A stretch of 64,000 bases of DNA from Mycteria americana (Eukaryota; Chordata; Aves; Ciconiiformes; Ciconiidae), in assembly GCF_035582795.1 (NCBI RefSeq), contig NC_134369.1, positions 58,156,001 to 58,220,000 on the forward strand, written 5' to 3'. The translations under genes were made by a program, and so were the position numbers. The notes under the pieces are model-generated. The model was not told where the DNA came from, ran no database searches, and was given only the letters and a program-made list of their open reading frames with translations. This document shows positions 38,011 to 51,035 of the stretch, piece by piece. Positions within the stretch are counted from its first letter, which is position 1, and every line of letters starts with the position of its first letter.

Positions 38011-41000
38011 AAAGACTTCTGACAGACTGAACCCACTCACATTTCTAAATTACTCTCAGTAAAATTACTGATAATGAACAATACAATAATACATGGCATT
38101 TATAAATATTGCAATAGGAATGATAGATGATCAGAGCTGTATGACATTACATTTCTGACTAAATGTGTGTTTTCCCTCCTCCATACTTCAGAGAAGGAAG
38201 AGGAAATATTTCTACAAGGAAAGTGGTTAATTTAAAAAGTTATTTCTTGCTGAACATTTCTAGCTTATGTTGCCTTTGAGATAGTTATGAAAAACTAAAA
38301 TATGGATGGGTTTTAAGTCGACTTTGAGGAATACAGAGTTGTCAGGAATTAGGAAGGCATTATGAACATGCAGATTTTTAAAAGGTTAGAAAGTCAGCAA
38401 AAATTAATATAGAGAGGCAGGTTTGTTTTTCCCCCCTGTTACTTTACCCATAGGTAATTCCTTTTGTCAGAAGAAACACAAAACAGTAAAAAAACCCCAG
38501 ACTTTTCCTCTAGCTCATCTGCCTTTGCTGTTGCCAAGGTAGCACAGAGCTTTACACAGCATTCCTATTCTTCCAAAAGACAAGAAGCAACAATTTTCCT
38601 TGGAGGACCCAAGCCTCCATTATTCTATTTTTCAAATACTTAAAAATTAGAAACTTATATTTTAACTATTTCTTCTGGGAGAAATCAGCAGCTTCTCTTT
38701 TGAGCTCTTAAAACCTGGGCTGTTTTAACAGATTTAATTCCCAGGAGACTCTTTGCCTTATCTTCCTTTGCTATAATTCTGTATTTCATTTTACAGCTAT
38801 AATGCTCTATTTTAGAGTCTCTATAATGCTCTATTAAGCCCAAAGTTTTGCTACTTTCACAGCAGAGTGATGTCCCCCACCCTCCAATCTTAGCACTAAC
38901 GTCAAGGGGCAAAGTTGCCCCCTCAGTGTCTGGGGGTGCTTCAGAACCTCCAGGGTATCTTGCTTGGCTCCAAGAGACCACACCTCTCAGAGCATGTGTA
39001 CCATATACCAACCCCATGCAGACATACTAGACACCTTGCACTTTCCAAAACACCCATATTCAAGCACTTGAATTGCCTCCCAAACACCTGGCTGTTTCTC
39101 TTCCTCAAAATCACTGATTTTTTTTAGTCTCCTCTATACACACTGAATATAGTCCCTCAGGATTTCTGTTGAAAAGAGAGGCAAAACTCCCCCTTGCTAT
39201 GCCAGACCAAGTTGTCAATGAATGTAGATTTCTATTTTAATTTCTTGTGCATGCCTCCTGCACCACTGACTTAATGTCTCTGCTTAAGTCTTCCAGATGT
39301 CTCTCTCCCCCTCTCTCTGGGCTTTTCTTTCTTTTCTAGCCACCTAAAGCGATAACTGAAGCAACATAGAGATTAGAAAGTTAAATGGAGCAGTACACGC
39401 ATGTTGAAACATGGCTTCAACAGCCCAGTGCATCACACGGCATCCTAGATGCAGAAGGCTAACTCGGCACGTTTCCATCACCGGTGTTGGCCCCTCAACT
39501 CCTGGCTGCACAGGCTCTGCTCTCCTGGCACTCAGGCTACCTTCTGCTTCCTGCTGAAAACCCCAGATAATACAAAACCACTTTTCTCAATGCTTAGCAA
39601 AAGCCAGTTCCCACAGTGCCTTCAACAAAACGTCCATAGCTTCCTAAGGAAACTCAGTGGGCGAGGGCACCTTGGTGAGCCAGGATACTCCAGCGAGCTA
39701 GGGCACTCACTGCTGAAATTCAAGAGGCACAGGTCATGGCTGCTTCCCACACAGGGCACCCTGCAGCCCCCCACTATCAAAACCTTGCCATTTGTGCCCC
39801 ATGCTATTAGCAGAAAATATTCCGGACCAACATGAGACGATGACCGATAATGTTTTTAGTGACTGTCAAGGAGGAGATAACTAATAGTAGGAGGTGAACT
39901 CCAGCAGGAAAAAAATTCAGCCCCCACAGGAGTCCCTCATGATCAGTGATGACAGATTGCTTCAGCTGGGCAGTGTTTCAATCAAAACTGTCAGATAAAA
40001 TCTTTTTGAGGGTCCCAGCTGAGACATTAGGCCTGTCTTGCATTGTACAAAAAGCATTTGTAGAGAGTGTGTGAGGTGTCACATTTGTTTCCACGGAATT
40101 GTGATAAGCTAATGGCAAATAGCCATCACCCCCTTTTCTAAATTATGGCTGTGTAAATCATAATTTATTCAGTAAACACATACTTTAAAGGAGTTTCCTG
40201 TGCTATAGAGAATAGCACCAAGCACATCATTTAAATAGGGTTTGTAAATTGATCGTTAGCACATTTTACCTTATTGTCTCTCACATTTCTACCAATGCTT
40301 TATGGAAGGGCTTGAGCAAAGGACAAAGTAGGCAGGTCACCAGAAGCCCCATGTCATGGACTTGGTCACATCCTAACTAGCCCCTGCACACTGTTCCTAG
40401 ACCACAGTGATGTGATATAAGTATTTATTTTAAAGTATTCTAGTGCTTTCCCTTCTACAAAAAAATAATCTAAAAGAGATTAATTGTAGGAAAAATACCA
40501 TAAATCAGTAGGCAGTTTTTGAGCTGCTATTTGCTGTAAATTAATTCCAGTTTATTGTTTTTCTATTAGTCATATAATGAGGGAAAGGCATAGAAATTGC
40601 CAACATAGCCTTTATGACCACTGTCTGAATTACTAATGAACATCTTATTAAATATATGCATTCATCCAACCTCAAAACATAATATAATGCACTTACAATT
40701 CTTTCTGCTGGTTCACAGCCCACTACTGGCAGAAGAAACGTGGTCTGCTAATTGTATCGCCCAACAGAACTTCTCTGTTCTCAGATGACCTTTTGTTTGA
40801 TCATCTATTAGTATTCCACTTCCTATGTGTTTTTACAGTGTAAAAAGCCATCATACACAGAAAGAGAGACTTGAATCTGCTGTTTGCAATTTGTTAGTGG
40901 CATCTCTTGCAGCCACAAATGTTGGGCTTTGAGATACTTAAGTGTTTATGAATACCAGCACCTTGATGCCAGGCTTTTTGCCTTGATGCGAGATTAATTA

Positions 41001-42611
41001 CAGAAAAGTATGGCTGAGGTATTATTTAATTTTGTTTTGTGCCCATTAGTCCATTTTTAAGTTACCTTGTCTTTCAAGGTTCTCAGTCCAACTTGCCTCT
41101 TTTATCCAGTTGACCTGTCCTGCCTGACACCTCTGTTATAAATTTTACATTATAGAGGGAGTCTCCTTTGTTACTGCCTTTACTGTACTTAGTAAAATGT
41201 GGTCTTCATCTTTGTTTTTGGTTCTCAAGCACTAGAGTGCTTAATTAAAACTAAGCACCCAAAATATGACCACCATTTTTCAGTAATTTGGCATCCAGCA
41301 GCCAAATGTCTATATGCATATCGAGCACTGACAGTTATCAACCAACAAATCCAGTAATCAGAGTATGAATGAGAACTTCATCCTTTCAGGAATTACAGAT
41401 GTGTCCGCTTTTTACTGCCAAGTTACCAGCTGAATCAGAAAAATGTCTTAATTAAAAATATATCTGAAAAGCTTCAAAGCAAACCATAATATAAACAGTG
41501 GCATTTTAAAGACCTGGAAAAAGACAAACCATATTTCTGTCACACAGTCCAGACAATTATATGTACAGATGTGGGAAGCCAGTCTTGTATTTGAATAATA
41601 TCTCAGCATTCATTATCTCCGAGTACAATAAAAACCACAGTTAACATTTTACCAGTACCGAGTGGATGCTGGACACTCAACTTCTGTTTAGTCTTAACAT
41701 TTAAGCGCATATCTGACATTCCTGCCTGTAAATAGCTCCCTGTAAGACCCCAAGCTGTTCTGACCCCTAGAATATTTACAGTACAGCACCTGCTTTTCAG
41801 ATTGTGCTCTTGCACTCAAATTGTCTCTCTGCAGCCTGACTGCAGGCAGGTCCTGGCTCACATCTTGGCCACCATCTTTGCCAAACTGTCAACCCACCCA
41901 CTGCGGACCTATTAAAACCAAGTTCCCTTACAAAGATTCAACCATTTATCTCTTCTGTGACTTGCTTGCAGAAAGAGATTGTAACACAGACACAGAAATA
42001 CACAGGTGATTCCCATGAGAAATCAAGAAAGCCTCACTGCTTGCAAACACTGATCCTTGCTCAGTGCAAACTAGAGCTGCAAACTAAATGTCTGCTGTGA
42101 CAGTCATAACGTTTAGGAAAAAATATGGAGTTGTGTGAGGAGGAAACACCACTGAATTCCACCCAATTGCTTTACAGGGTGTAAAATGATGAGCAACATG
42201 CCACAGCACTAGCAGCTCAACAATGAGCAACACGAGACTCACAAGGTACGTCTGTCCTTTAGGAGACTATGGCTATTGATACACAAAGATAAGAAAAAGA
42301 AAGTAGCCATCAGCCTCCTCAAAGAATTAAAAAAGACTTGCTGCAGCTTGGTTCTAGTGAAAAAAAGACGGATAAATGTTCTCTTCAGTTAACCTGTTGG
42401 CTACAATGTCTGCTGTTGCTTTATCCCCTCTGTTTCACCCACTTAAAACTGGTCCACACAGTCCCTAGCAGTTTAGGCATCTACAAGAAAGCAACCCAGA
42501 GAATTGCAAGCCTTTTCAAAGCCACGCTTTTTACGACAGTACGAAAAGCAGAGCCAGCTTTTCTTATTGTGTCTTTTGCAGCAATGAGCTAGATGTAGCA
42601 ATCTCATGTCA

Positions 42612-42628
42612 TCTTTTTCTTTGCACAG
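42612..42628 (+). promoter_or_regulatory. BDKRB2: Splice acceptor of the BDKRB2 coding exon
   Basis: A pyrimidine-rich tract ends in a CAG at 42626-42628, directly before AT-ATG. It is a strong 3' splice site. It shows that the 5' UTR, or possibly extra N-terminal codons, lies in upstream exons that I could not locate. This matches the multi-exon structure known for mammalian BDKRB2. Confidence 0.8.
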
Positions 42629-42630
42629 AT

Positions 42631-43776
42631 ATGGTTTCCACCACAACTGCAAATGTTACACAGCTTTACAACATCATGGCCACCCAGGAGCTCACAGTCA
42701 GTCCGACAAATTTCCACAATAATTCGGGACTGCTGAATCAATATGAATGTGTTGATTATATTAATTCAGATGTATGGAAATGGCTACAGGATTTTCAGCC
42801 TGGATTCCTCTGGTTTATATTTATTCTGGGAGCAATAGAAAATTCCTTTGTCCTCACAGTCCTGTGTTTCCACAAGAGTCACTGCACAGTAGCTGAAATT
42901 TACCTAGCAAACATGGCACTTGCTGACCTAATGTTAGTCTGTGCTTTACCTTTCTGGGCCATTAATATTTCTAATAAGTTTCAGTGGCCCTTTGGCCTGT
43001 TCCTCTGTAAAGCTGTCAACATAATGAGTAACGTGAACTGTTATTCTAGCATTTATTTCCTGACACTAGTGAGCATCGACCGCTATCTGGCCTTGGTGAA
43101 AACTATGTCTCTTGGACGGATGCGACGAACTGTCTATGCCAAATGGAGTAGCTTTGTAGTCTGGATGTGTGCGCTCCTCATATGTTCACCTACAATGGTG
43201 TTCCGAAATTTACAGTATTACAAAGAATACAACATCACAGCCTGCGGTCTTGTTTATCCGGCCAGCTACTGGGAGCCTGTAAACAACAGCTTGCTGAACA
43301 TTGTGGGCTTTGTGATCCCACTCTGTATAATTACCTATTGCACTACGCAAATCATCAAAGCCTTACGAAGTAGTGAGCTACAAAAACTGAAGTTAGTCCA
43401 GACAGAGAGGAGAGCCACTGCGCTGGTCCTTGCTGTGCTCTTGCTGTTCATCATTTGCTGGCTTCCATTCCAGATCAGCACTTTCATCGACACAATCCGT
43501 TTCCTCATACCCACTTTGAAATGCCTGGAAGAAATCAATGACGTAGTGACCCAGGTAGCTACGTACTGTGCCTTTAGCAACAGCTGTCTGAACCCAGTCC
43601 TGTATGTAATTGTTGGGAAGCACTTCCAGAAGAAGGCTGTGGAATTCTACAAGGACTTGTTTCCAAAGAGGTGCAGCAAACCACAGTCTGTGCAGATGGA
43701 AAACTCCCTGGACACTTTAAGAACTTCCATTTCAAGTGAATACCCAAGGAAAAAGTCTGTTTTCCCATCACCATGA
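42631..43776 (+). CDS. BDKRB2: Bradykinin B2 receptor (avian ornithokinin receptor), main coding exon
   Basis: This 381-codon open frame encodes a rhodopsin-family GPCR for kinin peptides, which act at the plasma membrane mainly through Gq and calcium. Seven hydrophobic segments are visible. Key residues are N71 (TM1), D99 (TM2), a C126-C205 pair for the ECL2 disulfide, DRY at 150-152, CWLP at 276-279 and NPVLY at 321-325. N8, N30 and N201 are N-glycosylation sequons. C40 and C298 could form the second extracellular disulfide. D287 and D304 sit where human B2 has the two Asp residues that contact the kinin N-terminus. The tail keeps a cysteine after helix 8 and the MENS..TLRTSIS block used for phosphorylation in mammals. 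The length is close to human B2 (391 aa). A splice acceptor ends 2 bases before this ATG, so an upstream exon could extend the N-terminus. The closest alternative, B1, is the neighbouring gene. Confidence 0.96.
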   Translation: MVSTTTANVTQLYNIMATQELTVSPTNFHNNSGLLNQYECVDYINSDVWKWLQDFQPGFLWFIFILGAIENSFVLTVLCFHKSHCTVAEIYLANMALADLMLVCALPFWAINISNKFQWPFGLFLCKAVNIMSNVNCYSSIYFLTLVSIDRYLALVKTMSLGRMRRTVYAKWSSFVVWMCALLICSPTMVFRNLQYYKEYNITACGLVYPASYWEPVNNSLLNIVGFVIPLCIITYCTTQIIKALRSSELQKLKLVQTERRATALVLAVLLLFIICWLPFQISTFIDTIRFLIPTLKCLEEINDVVTQVATYCAFSNSCLNPVLYVIVGKHFQKKAVEFYKDLFPKRCSKPQSVQMENSLDTLRTSISSEYPRKKSVFPSP

Positions 43777-45560
43777 TAGCACAATTTGTTCATTACAGGA
43801 GAAAAGCCTTCTAACATATCAGTCTCCACTAATATCCATCTGCTACTGGTCCACAGAATAAACATGCAGTGGTATTCATCATCTGTGGGAAACCAACAGT
43901 TAGATCTTAATGGAAACTCCATACAGAGACCTGCTTCTAATGTTATTGGACATTCATGATTGAATCCTACTTTGTAGCATACTTACATTTTCATGGCTGA
44001 ATAATATTTGATGCATGTATCATTTGAAATGTTTGCATTTCTAAGGTGTACACACAGTTCTCCGAATAGTCCCAGTATAGAAGCTATTGTCAGGATTGTG
44101 TAACTACTTACGGTACCCATACAGTTTGTTAGACTAGATTTTTGATAGGAGGGGCTTGTATTTGAGCACGTTCTGGTAAATGAATCCTGTAGGACTATTA
44201 TTTAAATGGATGTTTTAGGTGTGGCCACCTTCTGGGCTTTTACTTTCTCTGTTCAGTCATCCGAAACTATTTTGATTGTTTGATTGACAAGTTGTGCCTT
44301 TTTGCAACTGCTCTGCACCTGCTAGTTACAGGTTTACATCAGCTTGTATGTATGGAAAGTAGATCAAAAAAGGTAAAGCAGTAGCAGAAGGAAGGCTGCA
44401 GCCAGCTGCATGAAGTTAGCTGAGGTTTTTTTGTAGCAGGAGATTCTTTACCCCTTCTGCATCAAGGTAAAAGCATTCACTTGCTCCTTTTAAGTGAGTG
44501 AATGTTATTTACATTCATATCTACACTTCAGCTCAGAGACTTAGTTTTTAATATTCACAAAGCATAATTAATATTTGTAATGTTATTTAATGGAAACATA
44601 AAAGCTCAGCACAACTGGTATAACCTCACAACTAGAAGAAACTGAGAATATGAAGCAGAACATCACCTAACTGCCTTAGAAGTCTAACTGAAGATAATAG
44701 GAGTCTTGAAAGTTCAGACTATTCAAGAAGGGCCTTTTCAGACTCTAATAATACCTACGTTTTATTTATAGAGTTAATCTGAGTGATTTTAATACAAGAT
44801 AGCTTTTCCCCAATTGGACTGGATTTATGACCTAAATTGAGTTTACAGAGAAGATAAACTCATAGTGTACTGAATAGTCAGTATGCACTTTTACCTCTAG
44901 GAACCTTGATTGAAAACTGAGTTGGAGATGATCTAAAATCTTCTGAAAGTAATAGACCCTTTGTTCTTTTCAAAGCACTTAAGGTTACAGCCTTAAAACC
45001 ACCAAGGGAAATGGAGTTTGGTGACATAAGTAAACTCGGATTGCTACTGCGTGGTCTTCATTCATCAGAGCTTGAATGGAGCAATAAAGTTCCATTTAAG
45101 ATGGGAAATTTGTATGAAACCTTCAAATAATTAAACACAAAAATGCTCTAGAAGTGTGCGGATGTGCTATAAAAACTATGGGATTTAGACCACGGTAGAT
45201 TATTTGTAGACAATTTCCATAGGTTTTCTTTAATAATCTAGTATAATCCTCTGTCATAAATACTTCTATTGTTCATTCTTTAAAGTGTCCAAGACAGCTA
45301 TGATGAAACACTGCAAGGCTTTCTGTTATCTCCAGTGTTATCAACACTGTCTTGTTCACGAGCATGCTGTTCACGCAACTGTGAAATAGAAGGAACTCCA
45401 TACAGAGGTTATTGAGGCTATGGAAGAGATTTTTGAGTATTTGGTACTGAGAAGTAAAACATAAAAACGTTATTATATTAATATTACATTAATTTAAATC
45501 ATGTAAATATATAGACACATTATTTTGCTATGCGGTAAGCATGTACAACAGAAAATAAAC
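43777..45560 (+). other. BDKRB2: Probable BDKRB2 3' UTR with several poly(A) signals
   Basis: No reading frame follows the stop codon. AATAAA hexamers occur at 43857-43862, 45083-45088 and 45554-45559. The first would give a very short UTR and the later ones a UTR of about 1.3-1.8 kb. Mammalian BDKRB2 has a long 3' UTR, so the distal sites are plausible. Which one is used cannot be told from sequence alone. Confidence 0.45.
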
Positions 45561-47192
45561 TACTTTAAGAAATGAGATTTGTTGGCGTTGTCTCCTCTAG
45601 CCCGTATCCTATTACTCAGGAATAACCTGTCAGAAGTGCAACTGCAGGTTGCAGGTACTTTCTTTCACTTCCCATTTTACTAAAGAAAAGTGAGCTGAAA
45701 CCACAAAATTTTAGCTACTTTCAAAGCTGTGGGTCATCTTTCTTTTCAGGGCCCATTTCTGAGCAGTGCTGACCACCTTCAGTCCCTTTGGAAGTTAAAA
45801 TCTGAATTAAGGCAGCTAAGGGTACTGAAGTTTCAGTAGCTTTTCTCTGCCCGCTGGTAGCCCAAGTCCCGTGAAACAGCAGATACTACTTTTCTTTGTG
45901 AGGACCTGGGGTACACAAGAGCCTATAGGTGCTCTTTGCAGGATGGACCCTCTGCCTAAAGTCTTTTCTCTCCTCTCAAAGCGCACAGACACCAGCAGCA
46001 ATGGAAAGGCCCCGCGCCAGTCTCTGCAGACCACAGAATGCACAAGGTCAGGTCACAGACTGTTTAATTCACGTTCTTGCCCGCTTTCCAGCACGATCGC
46101 ACACTGTGCAGTATTCACATGTACTGTTTATGCAGGTAACCAAAAACCCCAAGAAATAGAGTGCAATGTCCAGGCTACATCTTACCTACTGGCAGTTTAC
46201 AGTCACACTCAGACACTTGGCTCTGTCCTGTTCTCACAGAAACAAGGCAAAATATGAGAAGGGTTCTTGGTAAAATGAGTAAAAATTACTTTGTCCTGAG
46301 GATCTCAGAGCTGGAGATGACAAACTGTAATCACATCAACTTTTTATTCCTCTTTATCCTGTTCCCCTCCCACAGCCGTTCCCATCTTCCCTTTTACCTG
46401 AGGCTGCCACATCTTTTATTGACCCTTTGGCCACGCAAACGGCTGACTCCGCATTGAGTCCGATGGAGGTGGCTGGGGACTATTGCCAGAGGAATGGCAA
46501 GGATATCAACAGCCAGTTGACATTGCTGGCCTGCAGTAGGTACAGGCAGGAATAATTCTCATCTTTTCACTGTCTGTTTTTTTCAGGTTGATTATTGGTT
46601 TCACCTGAAGCGCAAAATTAATAAACTTAAATGCTGTTAGCACAAACAGCTGGTGCTTGTTGTGGACAGGATAAGGTTTCTCTTTTTTAGGCAGATTTTC
46701 TGTGAAGTCAGGAACTCAGTTCAGGTCTCCCAAATCCCCAAGTAGTTCTTTAGCCATGGGATCACCCTTTCCCTCCTTTCTTCCATCAGCACATTGTGGT
46801 TTTCCAGCCTATACTGGCTCCTTCCATATTTTGCTGCTTCAGCCTCTGTAAACTGTAGTTAGTAGGGCTTGATTATTACTGCATTGTGACGCTACCAGGA
46901 TCATTTATTAGGAATTGTAAATCACTGCACCAGAGTTTAAGCTCTCCTTAGCAACCACTCTCTATAGCTTATGTAAAGAAATCCAATCAAGCTGAACAAA
47001 GAATTTTACATCACAAAGGTTGCATCAAAAAACTTTTCTCCCATTCCAGAATAGATGAACAGTTATAGAAGATAACTATGTTGATTTGCAAACTGTTTCC
47101 ATAAAGAAAATCAAACTGTTAAATCATACTGTCCTAAAAAGATAATTTATTCAGATCATTAAAGGCTCCAGCTATGTTAAGAGGAAGATTTT

Positions 47193-47312
47193 TAATGGCT
47201 GAACTATTGGACTAAGAGTCAGAACTCTGGAGATCTTTTGGATTTCTATCATTTGTCTATCATGTAACATGTGTAATAATTGAGCAAACAGTCTTACCTC
47301 TGCCTTCATCAA
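47193..47312 (+). mobile_element. Possible ancient tRNA-derived SINE (MIR-like)
   Basis: The segment GGACTAAGAGTCAG followed by a CTGGAGAT...GGATTTCTAT stretch resembles the head of tRNA-derived MIR/CORE-type SINEs. About 60 bases on, TTGAGCAAACAGTCTTACCT resembles their conserved body. It is highly diverged, so this is a tentative call. Confidence 0.4.
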
Positions 47313-50300
47313 CATATTTGTTTAATCTTTCTGATCAGAAAGGCCCAGTTAGCATTTGTAAATTCCTATGCAGCTGCAGAGAATGTGTACTTTTTGCGGG
47401 AAAGTCAACACAGACAGGATGGCTGAAGATCATATAAGCTTAAATCATAAACTAATGTGCTGTGAGTATCCCGAGTTGAAGGCACCAGTAGACAGATATG
47501 TTTTAATTATGTATACACAGCAAAACCCTTTTAACTGTTGACTCTAATACAGATGTTTTTAAACCTAATCCTTCACATTCCTTTAATTTGTGGGCCGTTA
47601 CATCTGTACAAACTGTAAAATGTTACCAAATCATCATATGCTCTCTACAGCTTGAAATGAAGACCCAAGTTGCAAAGAAATAATAAATTAAATACCCTTT
47701 TTGTATAAAGTTACAGCTTCTTATGTGGACTTGTTCTAAGTCGTTTAAGAGCTGGAGCTACAGCAGTGCCTATTCAATTCACTATTTCCACCAAATGTAT
47801 AGACTCCCAATTTTAAATCCCTCTCCACTGCTGAAAAAAGTTCTAAAGATGGCAATGAAAAACAACAGAAAATAAGAAACTAGATTTACAAAGAGGAGTT
47901 GGATTTTCAAGCCAATATTTTGATCCCATTTTGCAGTGATAAATTTCATAAGACTACGTTATTTATCATTTAAATTTTAGACACAGCTGCAGTTTTCTGT
48001 TCAGAGCCTGCGAGTAAATGTGGATGTTGGCGGCTCCTAGAGATTCACATCCAAGCAAGGACAAATTCCAGACTCCTTGTTATTGCTCAATTGTTCTTCT
48101 TTATGGAAAAAATAACTTAAACACAGAAATTCACTAGCGTAAGCAAAGAGGAAGTTTTGGAAAGTCTGTGACGAAGATCTGTTGTATTGCACTTACCTTA
48201 ATGAGTCAGCGTAGGATGTGTCATTTAGAGATTGATCTCCTGTAGGTTATTAGGATTCCTTAGGTAACATGTAATTCAAAAAATGTTGTGTTTCAGGTCT
48301 TCAGCAAAATAAATGTTTTGATCCAGATATTAAAAAAAAAAATCATTTTGACAGAAGTAAAGCATATAGCTTCATTTGAGATGTATTTTTATAGTGGTTT
48401 GTTTATTTAATAAAATAAGTAAATGTTTTAATAGGATGCTGTTTAAATAAAAGAAGTATTTCTACATTTTAAATCTTCAAATTAAATGTTGGGTTCTTTA
48501 GAGTTTTCTCCAGTGTGATGGTGTTAAGCAGAACAATTTTTAGAATTTGTCAATTTTACCAGTGTTTGCATAACTCTAATTTAGTATCTTTTTAATGAAT
48601 AAAAAGTTGGAATAAAAGCTTTTATCATGATGATAGGGAAGTTCATAATAAGATATCACTGTGCAGCCTCGCATGGCTTTTCATTTTAACTCACTTATCA
48701 AACAAGAATGGACACAGTCGAATAAGAATTCAGAGAGATGGTGCATGTGTTGGGTAGGTAGCCAATGGGAAGAATGTCTCCATATAAGTAAATAACATTC
48801 CAGTCCCTTGATAATTTCTCACTGTTTTTTAAAGAGAAGTTGAAAAAAACTATTGTTTACACAGATATACTTAAGGAAGATTTGTATTTAAAATCTGAGA
48901 TGCATCAGATAGGATATTTTTAAAAATATTGTTCTAATCAGAGGAGAATCAGAATGAAAAAGATAAAAATAACTGGTAAACAACCAGTCTCAGGCTACAA
49001 GGTCCCAGCAGGTAATCACATAAAAAGATTTTTTGTGGATGCTAGCCTGAGAAAATACAGCAGTCACCACGCACTACTGAGAAGTACCGTTCACAGAGAC
49101 TCATGCCCTACACACCTAAAGTGGGGTGCGAAGGACATCAGTTTTCAAAAACAGTGGAAAGGCTGACACTGGGTTTAGTGGGTCCAAGTTTCAGCAGCCC
49201 TTCCCATCTACCTATTCTGCTTTAACCCCAGCTCCTTGGCATGGTTCTCCCCCAGGCTGGCACAGGAAGGAGCTCCCACCACAACAAAAGCCTAGTTCAA
49301 AGTTTGTCTTTGTGTGCATTGGCACTGAGAGGGCAGTTCAGAGCAGTTGATAAAATTGTCATTGTTATGGACATTGTTAATTGATTAAAAGTTCCAAAGG
49401 AACTTTTTGGAACTAATTGCCAAGGACCTGTACTCGAGAGCTTTATTTAGTGGTCACAGGAGCACAAGTCACGGCATATGGCTTATATGATTTCACAATG
49501 AGAACGAAATTTTTCACATGCCTTGAAAATTACTACAGCCAACATTTGGAGAAGTAACAACAACAACAAAAAAAACCATCCTGGGGCTTTCTTCCAAAAT
49601 GTAACATCACACACATCATGCAAGGCCAACAAAACACTCAGCCAGCACTCAGTCACTCAGCCGTGCCTCGGGATGCATCTTTGAATTCTCTCAGTAACCT
49701 CTGTACTGCTATTTACCAACTGTTCCTGAATTTGAAACTTTGCCTAAGTTGCCAGGAAGGACAAGAAGTAGGTACATCTACCTGTTTTTAATGTCTTACC
49801 TTTATTAAAATTATTTCGCATACTTTTTATATTAAAAAAATCTTCTGTGCTCTCAGTTCTGATCTGTGCAGTCTAGTAAGTGTTTCCCTTTCTTTTTCAC
49901 CATGAAACGAACTCTGAAGGGCAGGATTAGTTCTCTCTTGTTGTGTAAAAACGTGATTCACTTTATGAAATTTCTTTATAGCTGAACATGCTTGGCTGAT
50001 TGCAGAATTTTCTCTTTCAAAGTAATCTTTACTTTTAAGATTGTTCCCAAAGTTCAAGTAGTATTTGTTTAGTGTTTCCAGAACACATGATCCTAACTGA
50101 GTAATATGTATTAATAGTAATAATGGTAACAGATTCACTGTACATGGAAATTAATCAGAAATGAGTTCAAAGTAGGAAAAATATGTCATTATTTGCATAA
50201 AAGGTGACTGGAATGTGTTAAGTACATAAATTGAAAACCATTCATGTGGCTAATTGTCCATTAGCATTAAATACTTAAAAATACTTACAGAAGAAAATTG

Positions 50301-50828
50301 CCCTTGAAGAAGAAATTAAATTAAGCAACTGAAAACGAATTGCATTTTCTGTCAAGAAGACATCTGGAGCTCTAAGTTTATAAAAGGCTTGTGGTAGTGC
50401 TTGGACATTGGCTAGTAGACTCTGAAAAAATTTTCCTCATGACAAACTCTACAGAAACTTCATGTACAATTGCTAGCTGAACAAGAAGTCAGATTTAGCT
50501 GTGGTTAAAATCTAAGTTGCAATGGAAAGTATATGTTCCTGAAGCTTTTGGTTTAGCCCAACATGAATGAATTAGTGGCTCCACCCCACAAATCACATAC
50601 AAAGTGTGCACAGTGACTGGAGTAAACTGGTAGCAAGAAATCATCAGAAAACGGGCAAGCAAGGAAAAGAAGCACTTCTTCTTCCTCTATATTTAGTAAA
50701 AGTAGTAATTCTGTTTATAAAAGGAAATGTTTGTTATCTTTCTTTTACATTATTGTTGACATATGATGTTACAGATTTTCTTCCATTACTCTTACACCTT
50801 TGCCAGCCTCCTGCTATAAAAAAGTGAG

Positions 50829-50872
50829 CTTCCTGCTGCCTCACAAATAGCCTCTTGCTGTCTCACAAATAG
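50829..50872. repeat. 22-bp tandem duplication
   Basis: Two adjacent 22-bp units (50829-50850 and 50851-50872), each C(T/C)TC(C/T)TGCTG(C/T)CTCACAAATAG, differ at three or so positions. Confidence 0.85.
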
Positions 50873-50924
50873 CCGCTTTGATACTAATAATCCATTTATT
50901 TGATTTATGTATCTTCTCTGTAAT

Positions 50925-51035
50925 TTTAGATCCTCCCAAGCTATCTTAGTTTGCATGAGACTGTCAGCGAACCAGATAACATTCAGACTGTTGTGAGGGA
51001 CGATGTTGAAAGCCATAGAGCTGTGTTAACTCGAG
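50925..51035 (-). mobile_element. Possible ancient LINE reverse-transcriptase scrap
   Basis: The minus strand from about 51016 reads AFNIVPHNSLN. This resembles the KAFDTVPHNIL motif of CR1/L2-type reverse transcriptases. The flanking sequence is too decayed to confirm, so the family is unknown. Confidence 0.3.

Larger units (their letters stand above)
29633..42611. other. Upstream flank of BDKRB2, no exon recognised
   Basis: The non-coding 5' exon(s) of BDKRB2 should lie somewhere upstream of 42612, but such exons cannot be recognised from sequence alone. Visible items are simple repeats (30581, 32253, 36668), a direct repeat pair (36075-36300) and a possible SINE fragment (37945). The 128-codon frame at 39449-39835 matches nothing I know. 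Confidence 0.5.

Noticed and set aside
39449-39835. 128-codon open frame on the plus strand
   Set aside because: No recognisable domain, no splice or promoter support, and the length is possible by chance in a locally GC-richer stretch.
42338-42592. 84-codon open frame just before the BDKRB2 exon
   Set aside because: It ends in a stop before the splice acceptor and is best read as intron sequence.
45871-46257. 128-codon open frame downstream of BDKRB2
   Set aside because: No known family, lies beyond the candidate 3' UTR, and composition is not coding-like.
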